Origin: Centipeda infelix ATCC 43532
GTDB taxonomy: Bacteria > Bacillota > Negativicutes > Selenomonadales > Selenomonadaceae
Direction: 5' to 3'
Length of the DNA stretch: 64,000 bases
Assembly (NCBI RefSeq): GCF_000234095.1
Contig: NZ_JH376799.1
Coordinates: 52,683-116,682, forward strand
The notes under the pieces were generated by a model. The model made no database searches, was not told the origin of the DNA, and saw only the letters and a program-made list of their open reading frames with translations. Numbering within the stretch: position 1 is the stretch's first letter; every line of letters starts with the position of its first letter. The position numbers were made by a program, and so were the translations under genes. Shown in pieces: positions 43,737-54,923 of the stretch.

Positions 43737-43767
43737 TGCATTACCTTCTTTATTTCAGTTCGTAAAA

Positions 43768-46599
43768 TCAGTTATGTTTCTCCGCAAGCAACGGCTTCAG
43801 GAATTGTCCCGTATAGGACTCTGCGACCTCTACGATCTGCTCCGGTGTCCCCTTCGCGACGATGGTTCCCCCACGCACGCCGCCCTCGGGGCCGAGGTCG
43901 ATCACATAGTCCGCCGCCTTGATGACATCGAGGTTGTGCTCGATGACGACGACCGTGTCGCCGCCATCCACGAGCCGCTGCAGAATGACGAGCAGCTTGT
44001 GGATGTCCGCCGCGTGCAGTCCCGTCGTCGGCTCGTCGAGGATGTAGAGCGTCTTGCCCGTGCTGCGCTTCGACAGCTCGGTCGCGAGCTTCACGCGCTG
44101 CGCCTCCCCCCCCGAGAGCGTCGTCGCGGGCTGACCGAGGCGGATATAGCCCAGCCCCACGTCGCGGATGATCTCAAGTTTGCGTGCGATGCGCGGCACA
44201 TTCTGGAAGAAGTCCACCGCCTCGTCGATCGTCATGTCCAGTACCTCGGCGATGGTCTTGCCCTTATAGTGCACCTCGAGCGTCTCGCGGTTGTACCGTG
44301 CGCCCTTGCAGACCTCGCAGGGAACGTAGACATCGGGGAGGAACTGCATCTCGATCTTGAGAATGCCGTCCCCACGGCACGCCTCGCAGCGTCCACCCTT
44401 CACGTTAAAGCTGAACCGCCCCGCCTTGTACCCACGCATCCGCGACTCACTCACCTGACTGAACAGGTCGCGAATTGCATCGAACACGCCCGTATAGGTC
44501 GCAGGATTCGAGCGCGGTGTGCGCCCGATCGGCTGCTGGTCGATGTTGATGACCTTGTCGATGTGCTCCAGTCCCTTGATTTTCTTGTGCTTTCCGGGCT
44601 TCCCCTTCGCACGGTAGAGACGTGAGGCGACCCCGCGATAGAGGATCTCGTTAACGAGCGTGGACTTGCCCGAGCCGCTGACGCCCGTGACAAGGGTGAG
44701 CGTCCCAAGCGGGAACTTCACGTTGATTTCCTTGAGATTATTCTCTGCTGCACCCACCACTTCGAGGAAGTTGCCATTCCCCTTGCGCCGCTCGGTGGGC
44801 ACAGGGATAAACTTTTTCCGTGCAAGATACTGCCCCGTGACGGATGCGGGATTTTTCATAATCTCCGCCGCCGTCCCCTCTGCGACCACCTCGCCGCCAT
44901 GCTCGCCCGCACCGGGGCCGATGTCGATGATGTGATCGGCGGCATACATTGTGTCCTCGTCGTGCTCCACAACGATCAGCGTATTGCCGAGGTCGCGCAG
45001 ATGGCGCAGGGTCGCAAGCAGACGGTTATTGTCGCGCTGGTGCAGTCCGATGCTCGGCTCGTCGAGAATGTAGAGTACCCCCATCAGCCCCGAGCCGATC
45101 TGCGTTGCGAGACGGATGCGCTGTGCCTCGCCGCCCGAAAGCGTCCCCGCCGCGCGTGAGAGTGTCAGATAGTCCAATCCCACATCGAGGAGGAAATTCA
45201 GCCGTGCGTGGATTTCCTTTAGGATCTCCACGGCGATCTTCGCCTCGCGCGGGGAAAAATCCTTCTCCGCCTCTGCGAGGAAGGCATCCGCCTCACGGAT
45301 CGTGAGCGCAGTGAGGTCGGCAATGCTCTTGCCGCCAATCGTGACGGCAAGCGTCTCGGGCTTGAGTCGTGCGCCGTGGCACGCCGTACACGGGGTCTCC
45401 GTCATATAGTCCTCGTAGCTCTCACGCATCTCCTCCGAGTCCGTCTCGCGGTAGCGGCGTGCAAGCGTGGGCAGAACGCCCTCGTACGGGACGTTGTACT
45501 CCTTTTCCTCACCGAACATATTCGTGTACTGAAAGGAGACCTCCTCGTCCGAACCGTAGAGCAGCAGCTTTTGCATCTTCTTGTCCATGCGGTTCCACTG
45601 CGTATGCTCGTCATAGTCATGCGCACGCAGCAGTGCTGTAATTGCACGCATCCCGTACGAGTTCGGATTTTTGGAAAGAGGGGCAAAGACACCGTCCGCC
45701 ACGCTGAGTGTCGGGTCGGGTACAACAAGCTCCTCATCGAACTCCTTGTGACTGCCGAGTCCCGTACAGACGGGACACGCGCCGAACGGGCTGTTGAACG
45801 AGAACATGCGCGGCGCAATCTCAGGGAGCGAGATACCGCAGTCCACACAGGCGAAATTCTCGCTGAACATGAGGAGCTCCCCGTCCACTACCTGCACATA
45901 GACCACGCCGCCGCCTGCACGCAGAGCCGTCTCAAGCGAGTCCGTCAGACGGCTCTCCATGCCCGCACGCACAACGAGACGGTCAACGACGATCTCGATC
46001 GTGTGCTTCTTCTGCTTCTCAAGGGCGATTTCCTCGCCGAGATCCCGCAGTTCCCCGTCGATGCGCACGCGCACATAGCCATCGCGGCGGATCTGGTCGA
46101 GGATCTTGCGGTGCTCGCCCTTTTTCCCGCGCACAAGCTGCGCCATGATGAGCAGCTTCGTCCCCTCGGGCTGCGTCAGGATCGCATCCACCATCTGATC
46201 GACGCTCTGCTGCGTGATGGGCTTGCCGCAGCTCGGACAGTGCGGACGGCCTGCCCGCGCATAGAGCAGACGCAGATAGTCATAGACCTCCGTCACCGTG
46301 CCCACCGTCGAGCGAGGGTTATGGCTCGTCGTCTTCTGGTCAATCGAGATCGCGGGCGACAGCCCCTCGATGTTGTCCACGTCGGGCTTGTCCATCTGCC
46401 CGAGGAACTGCCGCGCATACGCAGACAGCGACTCCACATAGCGTCGCTGCCCCTCGGCATAGATGGTGTCAAAGGCAAGGGAGGATTTCCCCGATCCCGA
46501 GAGCCCCGTCACGACAACAAGCTTATCGCGCGGAATCTCCACATTGATATTCTTTAGGTTGTGGGCGCGTGCACCCTCGATTTTGATACTTTCGTTCAT
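43768..46599 (-). CDS. uvrA: Excinuclease ABC subunit A
   Basis: 943 residues; DNA-damage recognition ATPase of nucleotide excision repair. Two ABC modules: Walker [10 protein letters not shown] (~32) and GVSGSGKST (~641). Zinc motifs CPSCG...CVDCG...CPVC in the first half, and CEAC...CEVC in the second ([21 protein letters not shown]). Signatures [14 protein letters not shown] and [14 protein letters not shown]. Start after AGGGGAAACT, 8 bases past uvrB, so the two form an operon. Confidence 0.98.
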   Translation of the reverse strand: MNESIKIEGARAHNLKNINVEIPRDKLVVVTGLSGSGKSSLAFDTIYAEGQRRYVESLSAYARQFLGQMDKPDVDNIEGLSPAISIDQKTTSHNPRSTVGTVTEVYDYLRLLYARAGRPHCPSCGKPITQQSVDQMVDAILTQPEGTKLLIMAQLVRGKKGEHRKILDQIRRDGYVRVRIDGELRDLGEEIALEKQKKHTIEIVVDRLVVRAGMESRLTDSLETALRAGGGVVYVQVVDGELLMFSENFACVDCGISLPEIAPRMFSFNSPFGACPVCTGLGSHKEFDEELVVPDPTLSVADGVFAPLSKNPNSYGMRAITALLRAHDYDEHTQWNRMDKKMQKLLLYGSDEEVSFQYTNMFGEEKEYNVPYEGVLPTLARRYRETDSEEMRESYEDYMTETPCTACHGARLKPETLAVTIGGKSIADLTALTIREADAFLAEAEKDFSPREAKIAVEILKEIHARLNFLLDVGLDYLTLSRAAGTLSGGEAQRIRLATQIGSGLMGVLYILDEPSIGLHQRDNNRLLATLRHLRDLGNTLIVVEHDEDTMYAADHIIDIGPGAGEHGGEVVAEGTAAEIMKNPASVTGQYLARKKFIPVPTERRKGNGNFLEVVGAAENNLKEINVKFPLGTLTLVTGVSGSGKSTLVNEILYRGVASRLYRAKGKPGKHKKIKGLEHIDKVINIDQQPIGRTPRSNPATYTGVFDAIRDLFSQVSESRMRGYKAGRFSFNVKGGRCEACRGDGILKIEMQFLPDVYVPCEVCKGARYNRETLEVHYKGKTIAEVLDMTIDEAVDFFQNVPRIARKLEIIRDVGLGYIRLGQPATTLSGGEAQRVKLATELSKRSTGKTLYILDEPTTGLHAADIHKLLVILQRLVDGGDTVVVIEHNLDVIKAADYVIDLGPEGGVRGGTIVAKGTPEQIVEVAESYTGQFLKPLLAEKHN

Positions 46600-46607
46600 A
46601 GTTTCCC

Positions 46608-48650
46608 CTATTTTTTCTTCTTCGGCAATTCGCCCTCAAGCTCGACAATCATGTCGCGCAGCTCCGCTGCACGCTCGAATTCGAGAGCGCGTGATGCCTG
46701 CTGCATTTCGCGCAGGAGACTCTTGACGAGGTTCTCGCGCTCCTTCTTGCCGAGCTTTTTCTTCGCCTTGCCGTCCTTTTTGCCATAGGGCGCTCTGTCC
46801 TCGGCGGCGACGAGTGTCATCTCGATGAGCGGGACAATAGGCTTTTCGATGGTCTTCGGCGTGATGCCGTGCGCCACGTTGTATTCGTTCTGGATCGTGC
46901 GGCGGCGTTCTGTCTCGTCAATGGCACGCTGCATCGAGCCCGTGATGACATCGCCATACATGATGACGTGTCCACCCGCGTTGCGTGCGGCGCGGCCGAT
47001 GGTCTGAATAAGTGCGGTATCGGAGCGCAGAAAGCCCTCCTTGTCCGCATCAAGAATAGCGATCAGCGACACCTCTGGCATATCAAGACCCTCGCGCAGG
47101 AGGTTGATCCCAACGAGCACGTCAAACTCTCCCGCTCTCAGGTCGTGGATGATCTCCGCGCGCTCAATGGTCGCGATGTCCGAGTGGAGGTAGCGCACCT
47201 TGACACCCGCTTCGCGCAGGTACTCGGTGAGGTTCTCCGCCATGCGTTTGGTAAGCGTCGTGACAAGGACGCGCTCATTTCGCTCGATGCGTATGCGGAT
47301 CTCCGAGAGCAGATCGTCGATCTGTCCGTCGAGCGGCCGCACCTCCACCACAGGGTCGAGAAGCCCCGTCGGGCGGATGATCTGCTGTGCGACCTGCTGT
47401 GCCTGCTGCATTTCGTATTTCCCCGGTGTCGCGGAGACGTAGACGATCTGATTGACACGCGCGGCGAACTCCTCAAATGTCAGCGGGCGGTTGTCGAATG
47501 CAGACGGTAGACGGAAGCCGTTGTCCACGAGGGAAATCTTACGGCTGCGGTCGCCGCCGTACATGGCGTGAATCTGCGGCAGGGTCACATGGGACTCGTC
47601 GATCATGATGAGGAAATCCTCGGGAAAGTAATCGAGCAGGGTATACGGCGTGTCCCCTGTGTTCCTGTGCGTAAGGTGACGCGAGTAGTTCTCGATGCCG
47701 GAGCAGTAGCCCATCTCCTCGATCATCTCAAGGTCGTAGTTTGTACGCTGCTCAAGCCGCTGTGCCTCTAGGAGTTTGCCCGCACCCTTCAGCTCGTCCA
47801 GACGCTCTGCAAGCTCCGTGCGGATGTCCGCCATTGCGATCTTCATATCCTCATCGTCCGTGACGTAGTGAGACGCAGGAAAGACCATCGAGTGAAGCCG
47901 TTCGCCGTATACCTCGCCCGTCATGGCATCGAACTCAATGATGCGCTCCACCTCGTCGCCGAACATCTCGATGCGCACGCCGCGGTTGTTGTAGCCCGCA
48001 GGGAAGATCTCGACCACATCGCCGCGCACGCGAAAGCGTCCGCGCTCGAAGGCAATATCGTTGCGCTCGTAGCGGATAGAGACGAGCTTTTGCAGAATCG
48101 CTTCGCGCGGAATCGTCTGCCCCTTGTGCACGGAGAGCACCATCTCATGATAGCTCTCAGGCGAGCCGAGACCGTAGATACAGGACACGCTCGCGACGAT
48201 GATGACATCGCGCCGCTCGAACAGCGAACAGGTCGCGGAGTGACGCAGCTCATCAATCTCGTCGTTGATGGAAGCGTCCTTCTCGATGTAGGTGTCCGTC
48301 TGGGCAATGTAGGCTTCGGGCTGGTAGTAGTCGTAGTAGCTGACGAAGTAGCCGACGTAATTGTCGGGAAAGAACGACTTGAACTCACTCGCCAGCTGCG
48401 CCGCGAGGGTCTTGTTGTGTGCGATGACAAGCGTTGGACGCTGCACGCGCTCGATGACCTTTGCCATCGTATAGGTCTTGCCCGTGCCCGTCGCACCGAG
48501 CAGTACCTGCGCCGCCATCCCGTTCTCGATGCCGCCCGCAAGATCCGCAATCGCCTGCGGCTGGTCGCCCATCGGCTCAAACGGTGCAACGACCTTGAAC
48601 GGGATCTCCTTCTCAAAGATCGTCGTATTGAGTTTTGGAACCATCGCCAT
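46608..48650 (-). CDS. uvrB: Excinuclease ABC subunit B
   Basis: 680 residues. Helicase-like damage verification subunit: Walker [11 protein letters not shown] (~52), beta-hairpin region [20 protein letters not shown] (~106-125), DESHV motif (~345), RAARNAGG (motif VI), and a C-terminal UVR domain ([18 protein letters not shown]) that contacts UvrC. Start at 48650 with GGGAGGGTG upstream. No LexA box was clearly seen. Confidence 0.98.
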   Translation of the reverse strand: MAMVPKLNTTIFEKEIPFKVVAPFEPMGDQPQAIADLAGGIENGMAAQVLLGATGTGKTYTMAKVIERVQRPTLVIAHNKTLAAQLASEFKSFFPDNYVGYFVSYYDYYQPEAYIAQTDTYIEKDASINDEIDELRHSATCSLFERRDVIIVASVSCIYGLGSPESYHEMVLSVHKGQTIPREAILQKLVSIRYERNDIAFERGRFRVRGDVVEIFPAGYNNRGVRIEMFGDEVERIIEFDAMTGEVYGERLHSMVFPASHYVTDDEDMKIAMADIRTELAERLDELKGAGKLLEAQRLEQRTNYDLEMIEEMGYCSGIENYSRHLTHRNTGDTPYTLLDYFPEDFLIMIDESHVTLPQIHAMYGGDRSRKISLVDNGFRLPSAFDNRPLTFEEFAARVNQIVYVSATPGKYEMQQAQQVAQQIIRPTGLLDPVVEVRPLDGQIDDLLSEIRIRIERNERVLVTTLTKRMAENLTEYLREAGVKVRYLHSDIATIERAEIIHDLRAGEFDVLVGINLLREGLDMPEVSLIAILDADKEGFLRSDTALIQTIGRAARNAGGHVIMYGDVITGSMQRAIDETERRRTIQNEYNVAHGITPKTIEKPIVPLIEMTLVAAEDRAPYGKKDGKAKKKLGKKERENLVKSLLREMQQASRALEFERAAELRDMIVELEGELPKKKK

Positions 48651-48689
48651 CGTGCACCCTCCCTGTCACTGCTGAAAAGTCATTCTGTC

Positions 48690-48718
48690 ATTATAGCGCA
48701 TTCGACGTGTGATGGAAA
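48690..48718 (-). promoter_or_regulatory. Candidate promoter of uvrBA
   Basis: -10 TATAAT (48695-48690) with 17-bp spacer to a weak -35 TTTCCA (48718-48713). Confidence 0.55.
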
Positions 48719-48727
48719 TAGTCGCAC

Positions 48728-48757
48728 ACAAAAAAGCACCCTGCGGGGTGCTTTTTC
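48728..48757 (-). terminator. Terminator of the HD-GYP gene
   Basis: GCACCC, TGCG loop, GGGTGC, flanked by A-run and T-run (48728-48757), 10 bases past the HD-GYP stop on the minus strand. Confidence 0.85.
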
Positions 48758-48766
48758 ATCAATATA

Positions 48767-49918
48767 TCAAAGTTTGCTGACCTCAGCCGCCGTCATGATC
48801 TCGACAACGGTGATGTCCTTTACGGTATTGAGGTCGATGAACCCTCCGTTTGCAAGCTGCACGACAGGCATCGCCGTGACACGCGACTCATCGATGTAGA
48901 TGATGCGCCCTGCCGAGCCGTCCGAAAGGCGCAGCCAACAGCCATTGAGTGCGGCGTTGAGCTTGCGCATAAAGAGTACGGCATACTCCGAATCCAGCTT
49001 GCCATCGAGCACGTCAGCGTAAAGGATCTTGAACACCTCGAACGGTGATCGCTTCTCTGCATAGGTACGGCTCGATGCCATCGCGTCGTAACTGTCGAGC
49101 ACGGCGAGCACCTTGCCGAAGGTCGAAATTTGATCTACCTCAAGACCAGACGGATACCCCGACCCATCATTGCGCTCATGGTGCTGAATGACCCCCTGCA
49201 TAAGATCCTCACGCCCCGAGAGGTCACTGCTCTCGAGCACCTTAAAGCTGTCAACGACGTGGTTTTTGAGGATGTCGAACTCTTCCTCTGTAAGCCGCCC
49301 CTTCTTCTCAAGCAGATCCTTTTCGATAAACTGCTTGCCGATATCGAGGAAGAGCCCTGCGAGCACGAGGTTCTGACGGTCAATGCCGCTCAGCCCCATC
49401 CATTTTGCCATAAGTCCGCCGAGGATGGCAAGGTGAACGCAGTGATGGAGGTTGTAGTCCCCCTCCTGATTCATTGTATAGATCATGGAGACCGCCGTCG
49501 CGCCCTCCTTGTAGAGATCGCGCAAACGACCACTGGACATGACATCTTGGAGAATGCCCATGTTGAGTTTGCCGGAGACAGCCGCTTCCTGAAAAAGCTT
49601 TTCCATCTCCGTGTAAACGTAGCGATAGTCTTCCTCATACTTACCATCCAGCTTTACGTCACGCTCGGGAGCCACCTTGCCCGTAAAAGGTGTCGATGAT
49701 GCATCTGCTTTTGCAGCCTTCTCTTTCTGCACGGCGGTGAGAATGCTGTCCTCGTCGACGTAGACAGACGCAATGCCCTTCTCCTTGAGCAGCTTGATCG
49801 TCTCCCGATCCAGAACGGTCCCGCCCTCAACGAGCACGACTTCGGACTCCCCTTCGTAGACCGTACGTCCGATGAGCATCTCCGGCAACAGACTGCGAAC
49901 AGCAAACGCTTTTAACAT
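48767..49918 (-). CDS. HD-GYP domain protein with an altered HD motif
   Basis: 383 residues. Residues ~1-85 are a DUF3391-like N-terminal region (LLPEMLIGRTVYEGE). The HD-GYP domain follows (~140-300): His162, His220, HHERNDGSGYP (246-256) and DSYDAMASSRTY (275-286). The defining HD pair reads Leu191-Asp192 (FLDIGK instead of LHDIGK), so a metal ligand is missing. HD-GYP enzymes hydrolyse cyclic di-GMP; this variant may be inactive, use a changed metal site, or act as a binding sensor. Start follows AGGGAGAG; the 163-bp repeat lies upstream, between it and leuS. Confidence 0.88.
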   Translation of the reverse strand: MLKAFAVRSLLPEMLIGRTVYEGESEVVLVEGGTVLDRETIKLLKEKGIASVYVDEDSILTAVQKEKAAKADASSTPFTGKVAPERDVKLDGKYEEDYRYVYTEMEKLFQEAAVSGKLNMGILQDVMSSGRLRDLYKEGATAVSMIYTMNQEGDYNLHHCVHLAILGGLMAKWMGLSGIDRQNLVLAGLFLDIGKQFIEKDLLEKKGRLTEEEFDILKNHVVDSFKVLESSDLSGREDLMQGVIQHHERNDGSGYPSGLEVDQISTFGKVLAVLDSYDAMASSRTYAEKRSPFEVFKILYADVLDGKLDSEYAVLFMRKLNAALNGCWLRLSDGSAGRIIYIDESRVTAMPVVQLANGGFIDLNTVKDITVVEIMTAAEVSKL

Positions 49919-49962
49919 GATCTTTTCTCTCCCTTTTCTTCCTTGAACAGCGTATATCCTAA

Positions 49963-50125
49963 GGAATCGCTGATAAAATGAAGTCCGTCAGATTGGCGTA
50001 GATTTTTTTCGTCCGAACAAGGAGGCAAACCGGACGCATAGCCAAAGCTATGTGGAGGATTTGCCGACACAGTGCGGGCAAAAAAGATGCGTCAAGATGG
50101 CGCGGCTGAATTTATCAGTGCTTCC
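49963..50125. repeat. 163-bp inverted-repeat element (copy B) between leuS and the HD-GYP gene
   Basis: Nearly identical to the 28777-28938 element over its whole length: one extra T in the T-run near 50005, and GGCGCGG in place of GGCGGCG near the right end. Same imperfect terminal repeats, GGAATCGCTGATAA and, on the other strand, GGAAGCACTGATAA. Flanks CCTAA (49958-49962) and CCTAA (50125-50129) look like a target duplication. The right end lies 4 bases from the leuS stop codon. No coding capacity. Confidence 0.86.
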
Positions 50126-50129
50126 CTAA

Positions 50130-52604
50130 TTATCCCTTGACGACGATATTGACGAGCTTGCCGGGGACACAGATGACCTTTACGATCGTTTTTCCCTCTG
50201 TGAGTTCCTTCGCACGCGGCAGCTCGGTTACAAGCTGCTCCATCGCCTCCTTGTCCAGGTCAGCGGGAACCTTGACGCGGTCACGCACCTTCCCGTTGAT
50301 CTGCAAGACTACCTCGATCTCATCCTGTACGAGAGCGGATTCGTCATACATGACCCATTTCTGCGCATGAACACTGCCGCCGAAGATGCGTGACCAAAGT
50401 TCCTCCGTGATGTGTGGTGCAAACGGCGCAAGCATCCGCAGAAGCATGCTCGCCGTCTCACGCGCAAGCGCGGGGCTGAGTTCCTTATCCTGAAATGCGT
50501 AGAACGCATTGACAAGCTCCATAATGGAAGAAATTGCCGTATTGAACATGAAGCGGTCACGCACATCCTCCGTGACCTTCTTCACGGTCATGTGCAGGAC
50601 GCGGCGCAGTTCGGTCTCTGCGGATGTGAGTCCCGACGGGTCACAGGCCGCAGGTGCGGACTTGATCACGTCCTCGAATTGGAGCAGGATACGCCAGACA
50701 CGGTTCAGGAAGCGGAATGCTCCCTCAACCCCCTGATCGCTCCAGTCGAGGTCACGCTCCACAGGTGCGGCAAAGAGGATGAAGAGACGCGCCGTATCCG
50801 CACCGTATTTCTCAATGATCTCCTCGGGCGAGACGACGTTGCCGAGCGACTTCGACATCTTCGCGCCGTCCTTGATGACCATGCCCTGTGTGAGGAGGTT
50901 CGTGAACGGCTCGTCGAAGTCGAGCATCCCCGCGTCGCGCAGCACCTTCGTAAAAAAGCGTGCATAGAGGAGGTGCAGAATCGCGTGCTCGATTCCGCCG
51001 ATGTACTGATCGACGGGAGCCCAGTAGTTCACCTTGTTCCGATCAAAGGGACACTCGGTGTTCTTCGGGTCGGCATAGCGGTAGTAGTACCACGAAGAGC
51101 AGATGAACGTATCCATCGTGTCCGTCTCACGCGTCGCCGGCCCACCGCATTTTGGGCATGTGCAGTGAAGGAAATGCTCACTCGATGAGAGCGGTGACAC
51201 CGTCCCCTGCTCGAACGACACATCCTCGGGCAGACGGACGGGCAACTCTTCCTCGGGGACAAGCACCTCACCGCACTTTTCGCAGTTGATGATAGGAATT
51301 GGCGCACCCCAATAACGCTGACGCGAGATGAGCCAGTCGCGCAGACGGTAGTTGACGCAGCGTTTGCCGAATCCCTGCGCCTCCGCCTCGTCGATGATTG
51401 CGCCCATCGCCGCGTGCATCTCCATCCCCGTGAACTTGCCGGAGTTGATCAGGAAGCCTTCCTTCTCAACGTATGCCTCCGTCATATCCTCGAGCCGCAG
51501 CTCACCCTCTGGCGGGCGAATCGTGAGGATCTTGCGGATGCCGTACTTCGTCGCAAACATCCAGTCGCGCTGATCCTCGGACGGCACCGCCATGACAGCC
51601 CCCGTGCCGTACTCGAAGAGGACGTAGTTCGTAATCCAGATCTCGACCTGCTCGCCGTTAAATGGATTCGTGCAATAAATACCTGTGAAAATACCTTCCT
51701 TCTCCGACTCGCTCGAGGCGCGCTCGATGTCGGACTGCTTGCGGACACGCGTGCAGAACGCACGGATCTCGTCCGCCTTGTCGCTGATCGCACAGATCTT
51801 GTCTACGAGCGGATGCTCGGGTGCGAGTGCGAGGAAGGTGATGCCGAATACGGTATCGGGGCGCGTCGTGTAGACGGGGATCTCCGTCGCAAGCGCGGGG
51901 GCGGGCAGTCGGAACTCAAGCCCCTCGCTGCGCCCGATCCAGTTCTCCTGCATGGTCTTGACGCGCTCGGGCCACCCCTTCAGTTTCGCAAGATCCGCAA
52001 GGAGTTCGTCGGCATAGTCCGTGATCTTGAAGAACCACTGTGCGAGATTCTTCTTGTGCACCTCGGACTTGCACCGCCAGCACTTTCCGTCCTCGACCTG
52101 CTCGTTCGCAAGCACCGTACCGCAGGTGTTGCACCAGTTGACGGATGCCGCCTTTTTGTACGCAAGACCTTTTTTATAGAACAGCTCGAACAGCCACTGT
52201 GTCCAACGATAGTAGTCCTCACGGCAGGTGATAACCTCACGCTCCCAGTCGTACGCAAGTCCGAGTGTCTTCTGCTGACGTTCCATGTTCTCGATGTTCG
52301 CGTAAGTCCACTGTGCGGGGTGCACCTTGTTCTTGATTGCCGCATTCTCTGCTGGCATGCCAAAGGAATCGAATCCCATCGGGTGCAGGACGTTGTAGCC
52401 CTCCATCGTCCGAAAACGTGCGACCACATCGCCGATCGAGTAGTTGCGGACATGCCCCATGTGGAGTTTTCCCGACGGATAGGGGAACATCTCAAGCACA
52501 TAATACTTTGGCTTCGTGTCATCCATCTCCGTGCGGCAGCTGCGCTCTGTCTCCCAGATGTTCTGCCATTTCGCCTCAATCTCCTGCGGGCAATATCTCT
52601 CCAC
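50130..52604 (-). CDS. leuS: Leucyl-tRNA synthetase
   Basis: Class Ia synthetase that charges tRNA-Leu; 824 residues, close to the E. coli size. HIGH motif as [10 protein letters not shown] (~47), zinc-binding CNTCG...CWRC region (~158-177), editing domain with [11 protein letters not shown] (~246-256), [11 protein letters not shown], and KMSKSLGN (~577). Start is GTG at 52604 with GCAGGAG upstream. Own promoter; no T-box leader fits in the ~70-nt leader. Confidence 0.98.
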   Translation of the reverse strand: MERYCPQEIEAKWQNIWETERSCRTEMDDTKPKYYVLEMFPYPSGKLHMGHVRNYSIGDVVARFRTMEGYNVLHPMGFDSFGMPAENAAIKNKVHPAQWTYANIENMERQQKTLGLAYDWEREVITCREDYYRWTQWLFELFYKKGLAYKKAASVNWCNTCGTVLANEQVEDGKCWRCKSEVHKKNLAQWFFKITDYADELLADLAKLKGWPERVKTMQENWIGRSEGLEFRLPAPALATEIPVYTTRPDTVFGITFLALAPEHPLVDKICAISDKADEIRAFCTRVRKQSDIERASSESEKEGIFTGIYCTNPFNGEQVEIWITNYVLFEYGTGAVMAVPSEDQRDWMFATKYGIRKILTIRPPEGELRLEDMTEAYVEKEGFLINSGKFTGMEMHAAMGAIIDEAEAQGFGKRCVNYRLRDWLISRQRYWGAPIPIINCEKCGEVLVPEEELPVRLPEDVSFEQGTVSPLSSSEHFLHCTCPKCGGPATRETDTMDTFICSSWYYYRYADPKNTECPFDRNKVNYWAPVDQYIGGIEHAILHLLYARFFTKVLRDAGMLDFDEPFTNLLTQGMVIKDGAKMSKSLGNVVSPEEIIEKYGADTARLFILFAAPVERDLDWSDQGVEGAFRFLNRVWRILLQFEDVIKSAPAACDPSGLTSAETELRRVLHMTVKKVTEDVRDRFMFNTAISSIMELVNAFYAFQDKELSPALARETASMLLRMLAPFAPHITEELWSRIFGGSVHAQKWVMYDESALVQDEIEVVLQINGKVRDRVKVPADLDKEAMEQLVTELPRAKELTEGKTIVKVICVPGKLVNIVVKG

Positions 52605-52671
52605 TATACTCCTGCTCCTCCCAGTATTCGACTAACAAATAATCTAGCTATACCGTTAATAGTCTTGGTAT

Positions 52672-52701
52672 ATTATACATGAAATATGCGGAATACGTCA
52701 A
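52672..52701 (-). promoter_or_regulatory. Promoter of leuS
   Basis: -35 TTGACG (52701-52696), 18-bp spacer, -10 TATAAT (52677-52672). Confidence 0.8.
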
Positions 52702-52771
52702 TCACTATTCAGATTTGTATATAATATTTTAGGACTTTTCTCCCAGTTCTATATTCAATACATTCGTCTAT

Positions 52772-52807
52772 GGGGATGCTGATGAATTCAGCTCATCAGC
52801 GGTTCCC
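52772..52807. repeat. Short palindromic element abutting the second Crp/Fnr stop codon
   Basis: Read on the minus strand it runs directly from the stop codon as GGGAACCGCTGATGAGC and closes with TTCATCAGCATCCCC. The arms share the GGAAnCGCTGATnA pattern of the larger elements. It may act as the 3' end hairpin of this transcript; there is no T-run. Confidence 0.6.
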
Positions 52808-53458
52808 TTACGTCTTTTGACACGCATTCATCGCCCGCACTTTGGCGCATTGCTCAGGGGTGAGGGCGAGCTTGCCGCGATCGAGGGAGAGGAGTCCCTC
52901 TGCACGGAGGCGGTCAACGCTGCGGTTGACTGTCTTTAGGCTCGTGCCGATGGCATCGGCAATGTCCTGTCGGCGCATGGGAAGCCGCACGGCGACATCG
53001 CATGCGGGCAGGTTCTTTTGCAGGTAGGCAAGGAGACGCGATTGAACCGTCATATATTTGATCTGACCGTATTCATCCGAGATCGGCCAAGATTTTCGTG
53101 CGATCATACAGGCGACGGCAAACGCTGCCCCCGCGTCGCGCTGGAGCCACGCGGCAAACGCGTCAATGCTGACGGCAAGCAGATCGCATACCGTCTCCGC
53201 CTCACACGTTGCGGCGTAGTACGGCGCACCTGCAAGTGCCTCGTACTCGCCGAGGAATGTGGGCGGGTCGGCGATGGCAAACACATACCGATCGCCGCTT
53301 GAGAACTCGTTGATAATGCGCACGCGCCCCGCGAGGAGGATGTAAACCGTGTCGGCGTGCGTTCCCTTACAGCGGATGATCTCGTCGGGCTGGAATGTGA
53401 GCGGCCGCGCAACGCGCAGCAGGTTTGGCGGTATCTCGGGGAACGACGGTAACAGCAT
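52808..53458 (-). CDS. Crp/Fnr family transcriptional regulator, divergent from the nucleoside operon
   Basis: 216 residues from ATG 53458, GAGAGGAG upstream; the frame back to 53557 overlaps the opposing promoter and is unlikely. Beta-roll sensor domain (~10-120, VYILLAGRVRIINEFSSGDR), dimer helix, and HTH RRQDIADAIGTSLKTVNRSV (~171-190). No FNR-type cysteine cluster. It is transcribed away from the nucleoside permease gene with 123 bases between starts, an arrangement typical of a local regulator, so control of the nucleoside operon is likely but unproven. Confidence 0.88.
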   Translation of the reverse strand: MLLPSFPEIPPNLLRVARPLTFQPDEIIRCKGTHADTVYILLAGRVRIINEFSSGDRYVFAIADPPTFLGEYEALAGAPYYAATCEAETVCDLLAVSIDAFAAWLQRDAGAAFAVACMIARKSWPISDEYGQIKYMTVQSRLLAYLQKNLPACDVAVRLPMRRQDIADAIGTSLKTVNRSVDRLRAEGLLSLDRGKLALTPEQCAKVRAMNACQKT

Positions 53459-53549
53459 GATGTCTCTCCTCTCAGTACAGTTTCTTTCTATTTTAACGAA
53501 AAAAACGTGCGCTGAAAAGTCATATGTCCTTTTTTTCGTTTGGCATATT

Positions 53550-53558
53550 TGGTACAAT
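53550..53558 (+). promoter_or_regulatory. Extended -10 promoter of the nucleoside operon
   Basis: TGGTACAAT (53550-53558) fits a TGn-TACAAT extended -10, 24 bases ahead of the start codon; the -35 region is only a T-run. Confidence 0.45.
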
Positions 53559-53581
53559 CAAAAAAGAAAGGGGAGTGCGGT

Positions 53582-54844
53582 ATGCGTTCGGACAACGTGC
53601 AGAGCAAGCGTGTGGAAGTGATGGCAGGGCTGACATCGTTCTTTGCCATCTCGTACATCATCATCGTCAACCCGTTGATTCTTGCAGACGGCGGAATCCC
53701 GGCGGAGCTGAGCGTGTTCGCGACGATATTCGCCTCGGCGGTCGGGTGTCTCCTGATGGCACTCTGGGCGGATGCACCGATCATCTTGACCCCCGGCATG
53801 GGGATCAATGCATTCTTCACATATACCGTCGTGACGAACATGGGGTTCCGTTGGCAGGAGGCACTTGCCATCTCTCTCATCTCGGCGCTCATCTTCTTCG
53901 CACTTGCTGTGACGCGCGCGGGCAGGGTTCTGGCGGATGCTGTGCCGAAATCGCTAAAATACGCAGTGACGGCAGGCATCGGTTTGTTCCTCGTGGAGAT
54001 TGGGTTGGAGAAGGCGGAGTTGATCCGCGCCGGCGAGAACTCGATTCTCGCGCTCGGCGATCTGCAAAATCCGTCTGCGCAGCTCGCACTCCTCGGTCTC
54101 GTGTTGAGTTTGCTGTTCTACCAGCGGCGGGTGAAGGGCGGTTTTTTCATCGCCATCCTCATTGTGACGGTCATCGCCAATGCGTTCGACCTCGTTCACG
54201 CGAATACGATTGAGATTGATATGACACGGCTCGGCGAGTACGGTGCGCTGCTCTTTGTAGAGGACTTCTCCTCCGTGCTGACAATTTCGTTCTGGCTTGC
54301 GGTATTCTCGATGACGATGATCCTCGTCTTTGAGTCCATCGGATTGCTCGAAGGACTGCTGCCCGATACGGAGAAGTTCCGCAATGCGTTCCGCGCCTCG
54401 TCGCTGACAGCGGTGCTGTCCTCGGTACTCGGGACGAGCCCGACGGTTGCTGCCGCAGAGAGTGCGGCGGGCATCGTAGAGGGTGGACGGAGCGGACTGA
54501 CGGCACTCGTCGGCGGCGCACTGTTCGTGCTCACGCTCGTATTCATCCCCCTGCTCGCCTACGTTCCGCAGGCGGCCGTTGCGCCGGTCATCATCATCAC
54601 AGGTGCTCTGATGATGCAGCAGCTTGAAAACATCCACTTTCAGGATTTCTCAGAGTGGTTCCCTGCATTCCTCATCATCGTGCTCATCCCGCTGACAAAC
54701 AGCATCTCGACGGGATTGGCGTTCGGCTTTGCCGCGCATCCGATGATGAAAGTGTTTACGGGCCGCCGGCGCGAGCTTGGCACGCTTTCCTACGTTCTCG
54801 GCGTGCTGTTCCTCCTGCAGCTTATCTTTGAAGCGATGCAATGA
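53582..54844 (+). CDS. NCS2 family purine permease (AzgA type)
   Basis: 420 residues from ATG 53582, AAAGGGGAG 7 bases upstream. About 12-14 membrane helices. AzgA-type markers: [20 protein letters not shown] (~15-34), [13 protein letters not shown] (~68-80), [14 protein letters not shown] (~245) and [19 protein letters not shown] (~281-299). Transports adenine, hypoxanthine or guanine by proton symport in relatives. First gene of the salvage operon. Confidence 0.92.
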   Translation: MRSDNVQSKRVEVMAGLTSFFAISYIIIVNPLILADGGIPAELSVFATIFASAVGCLLMALWADAPIILTPGMGINAFFTYTVVTNMGFRWQEALAISLISALIFFALAVTRAGRVLADAVPKSLKYAVTAGIGLFLVEIGLEKAELIRAGENSILALGDLQNPSAQLALLGLVLSLLFYQRRVKGGFFIAILIVTVIANAFDLVHANTIEIDMTRLGEYGALLFVEDFSSVLTISFWLAVFSMTMILVFESIGLLEGLLPDTEKFRNAFRASSLTAVLSSVLGTSPTVAAAESAAGIVEGGRSGLTALVGGALFVLTLVFIPLLAYVPQAAVAPVIIITGALMMQQLENIHFQDFSEWFPAFLIIVLIPLTNSISTGLAFGFAAHPMMKVFTGRRRELGTLSYVLGVLFLLQLIFEAMQ

Positions 54845-54923
54845 GCGCACTCCACTAGGGTATAGACCGCTATGTCGGTTTTCGATAAATGTTCTTCACT
54901 GTTATGAAAGAGAGGTACACATC

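Noticed and set aside
48651-48766. LexA box before uvrB
   Set aside because: Only a partial CGAAT half site is visible; no CGAAC-N4-GTTCG palindrome.
52605-52701. T-box leader upstream of leuS
   Set aside because: The leader after the -10 is about 65 nt, with no specifier stem or TGGNACCGCG-like motif.
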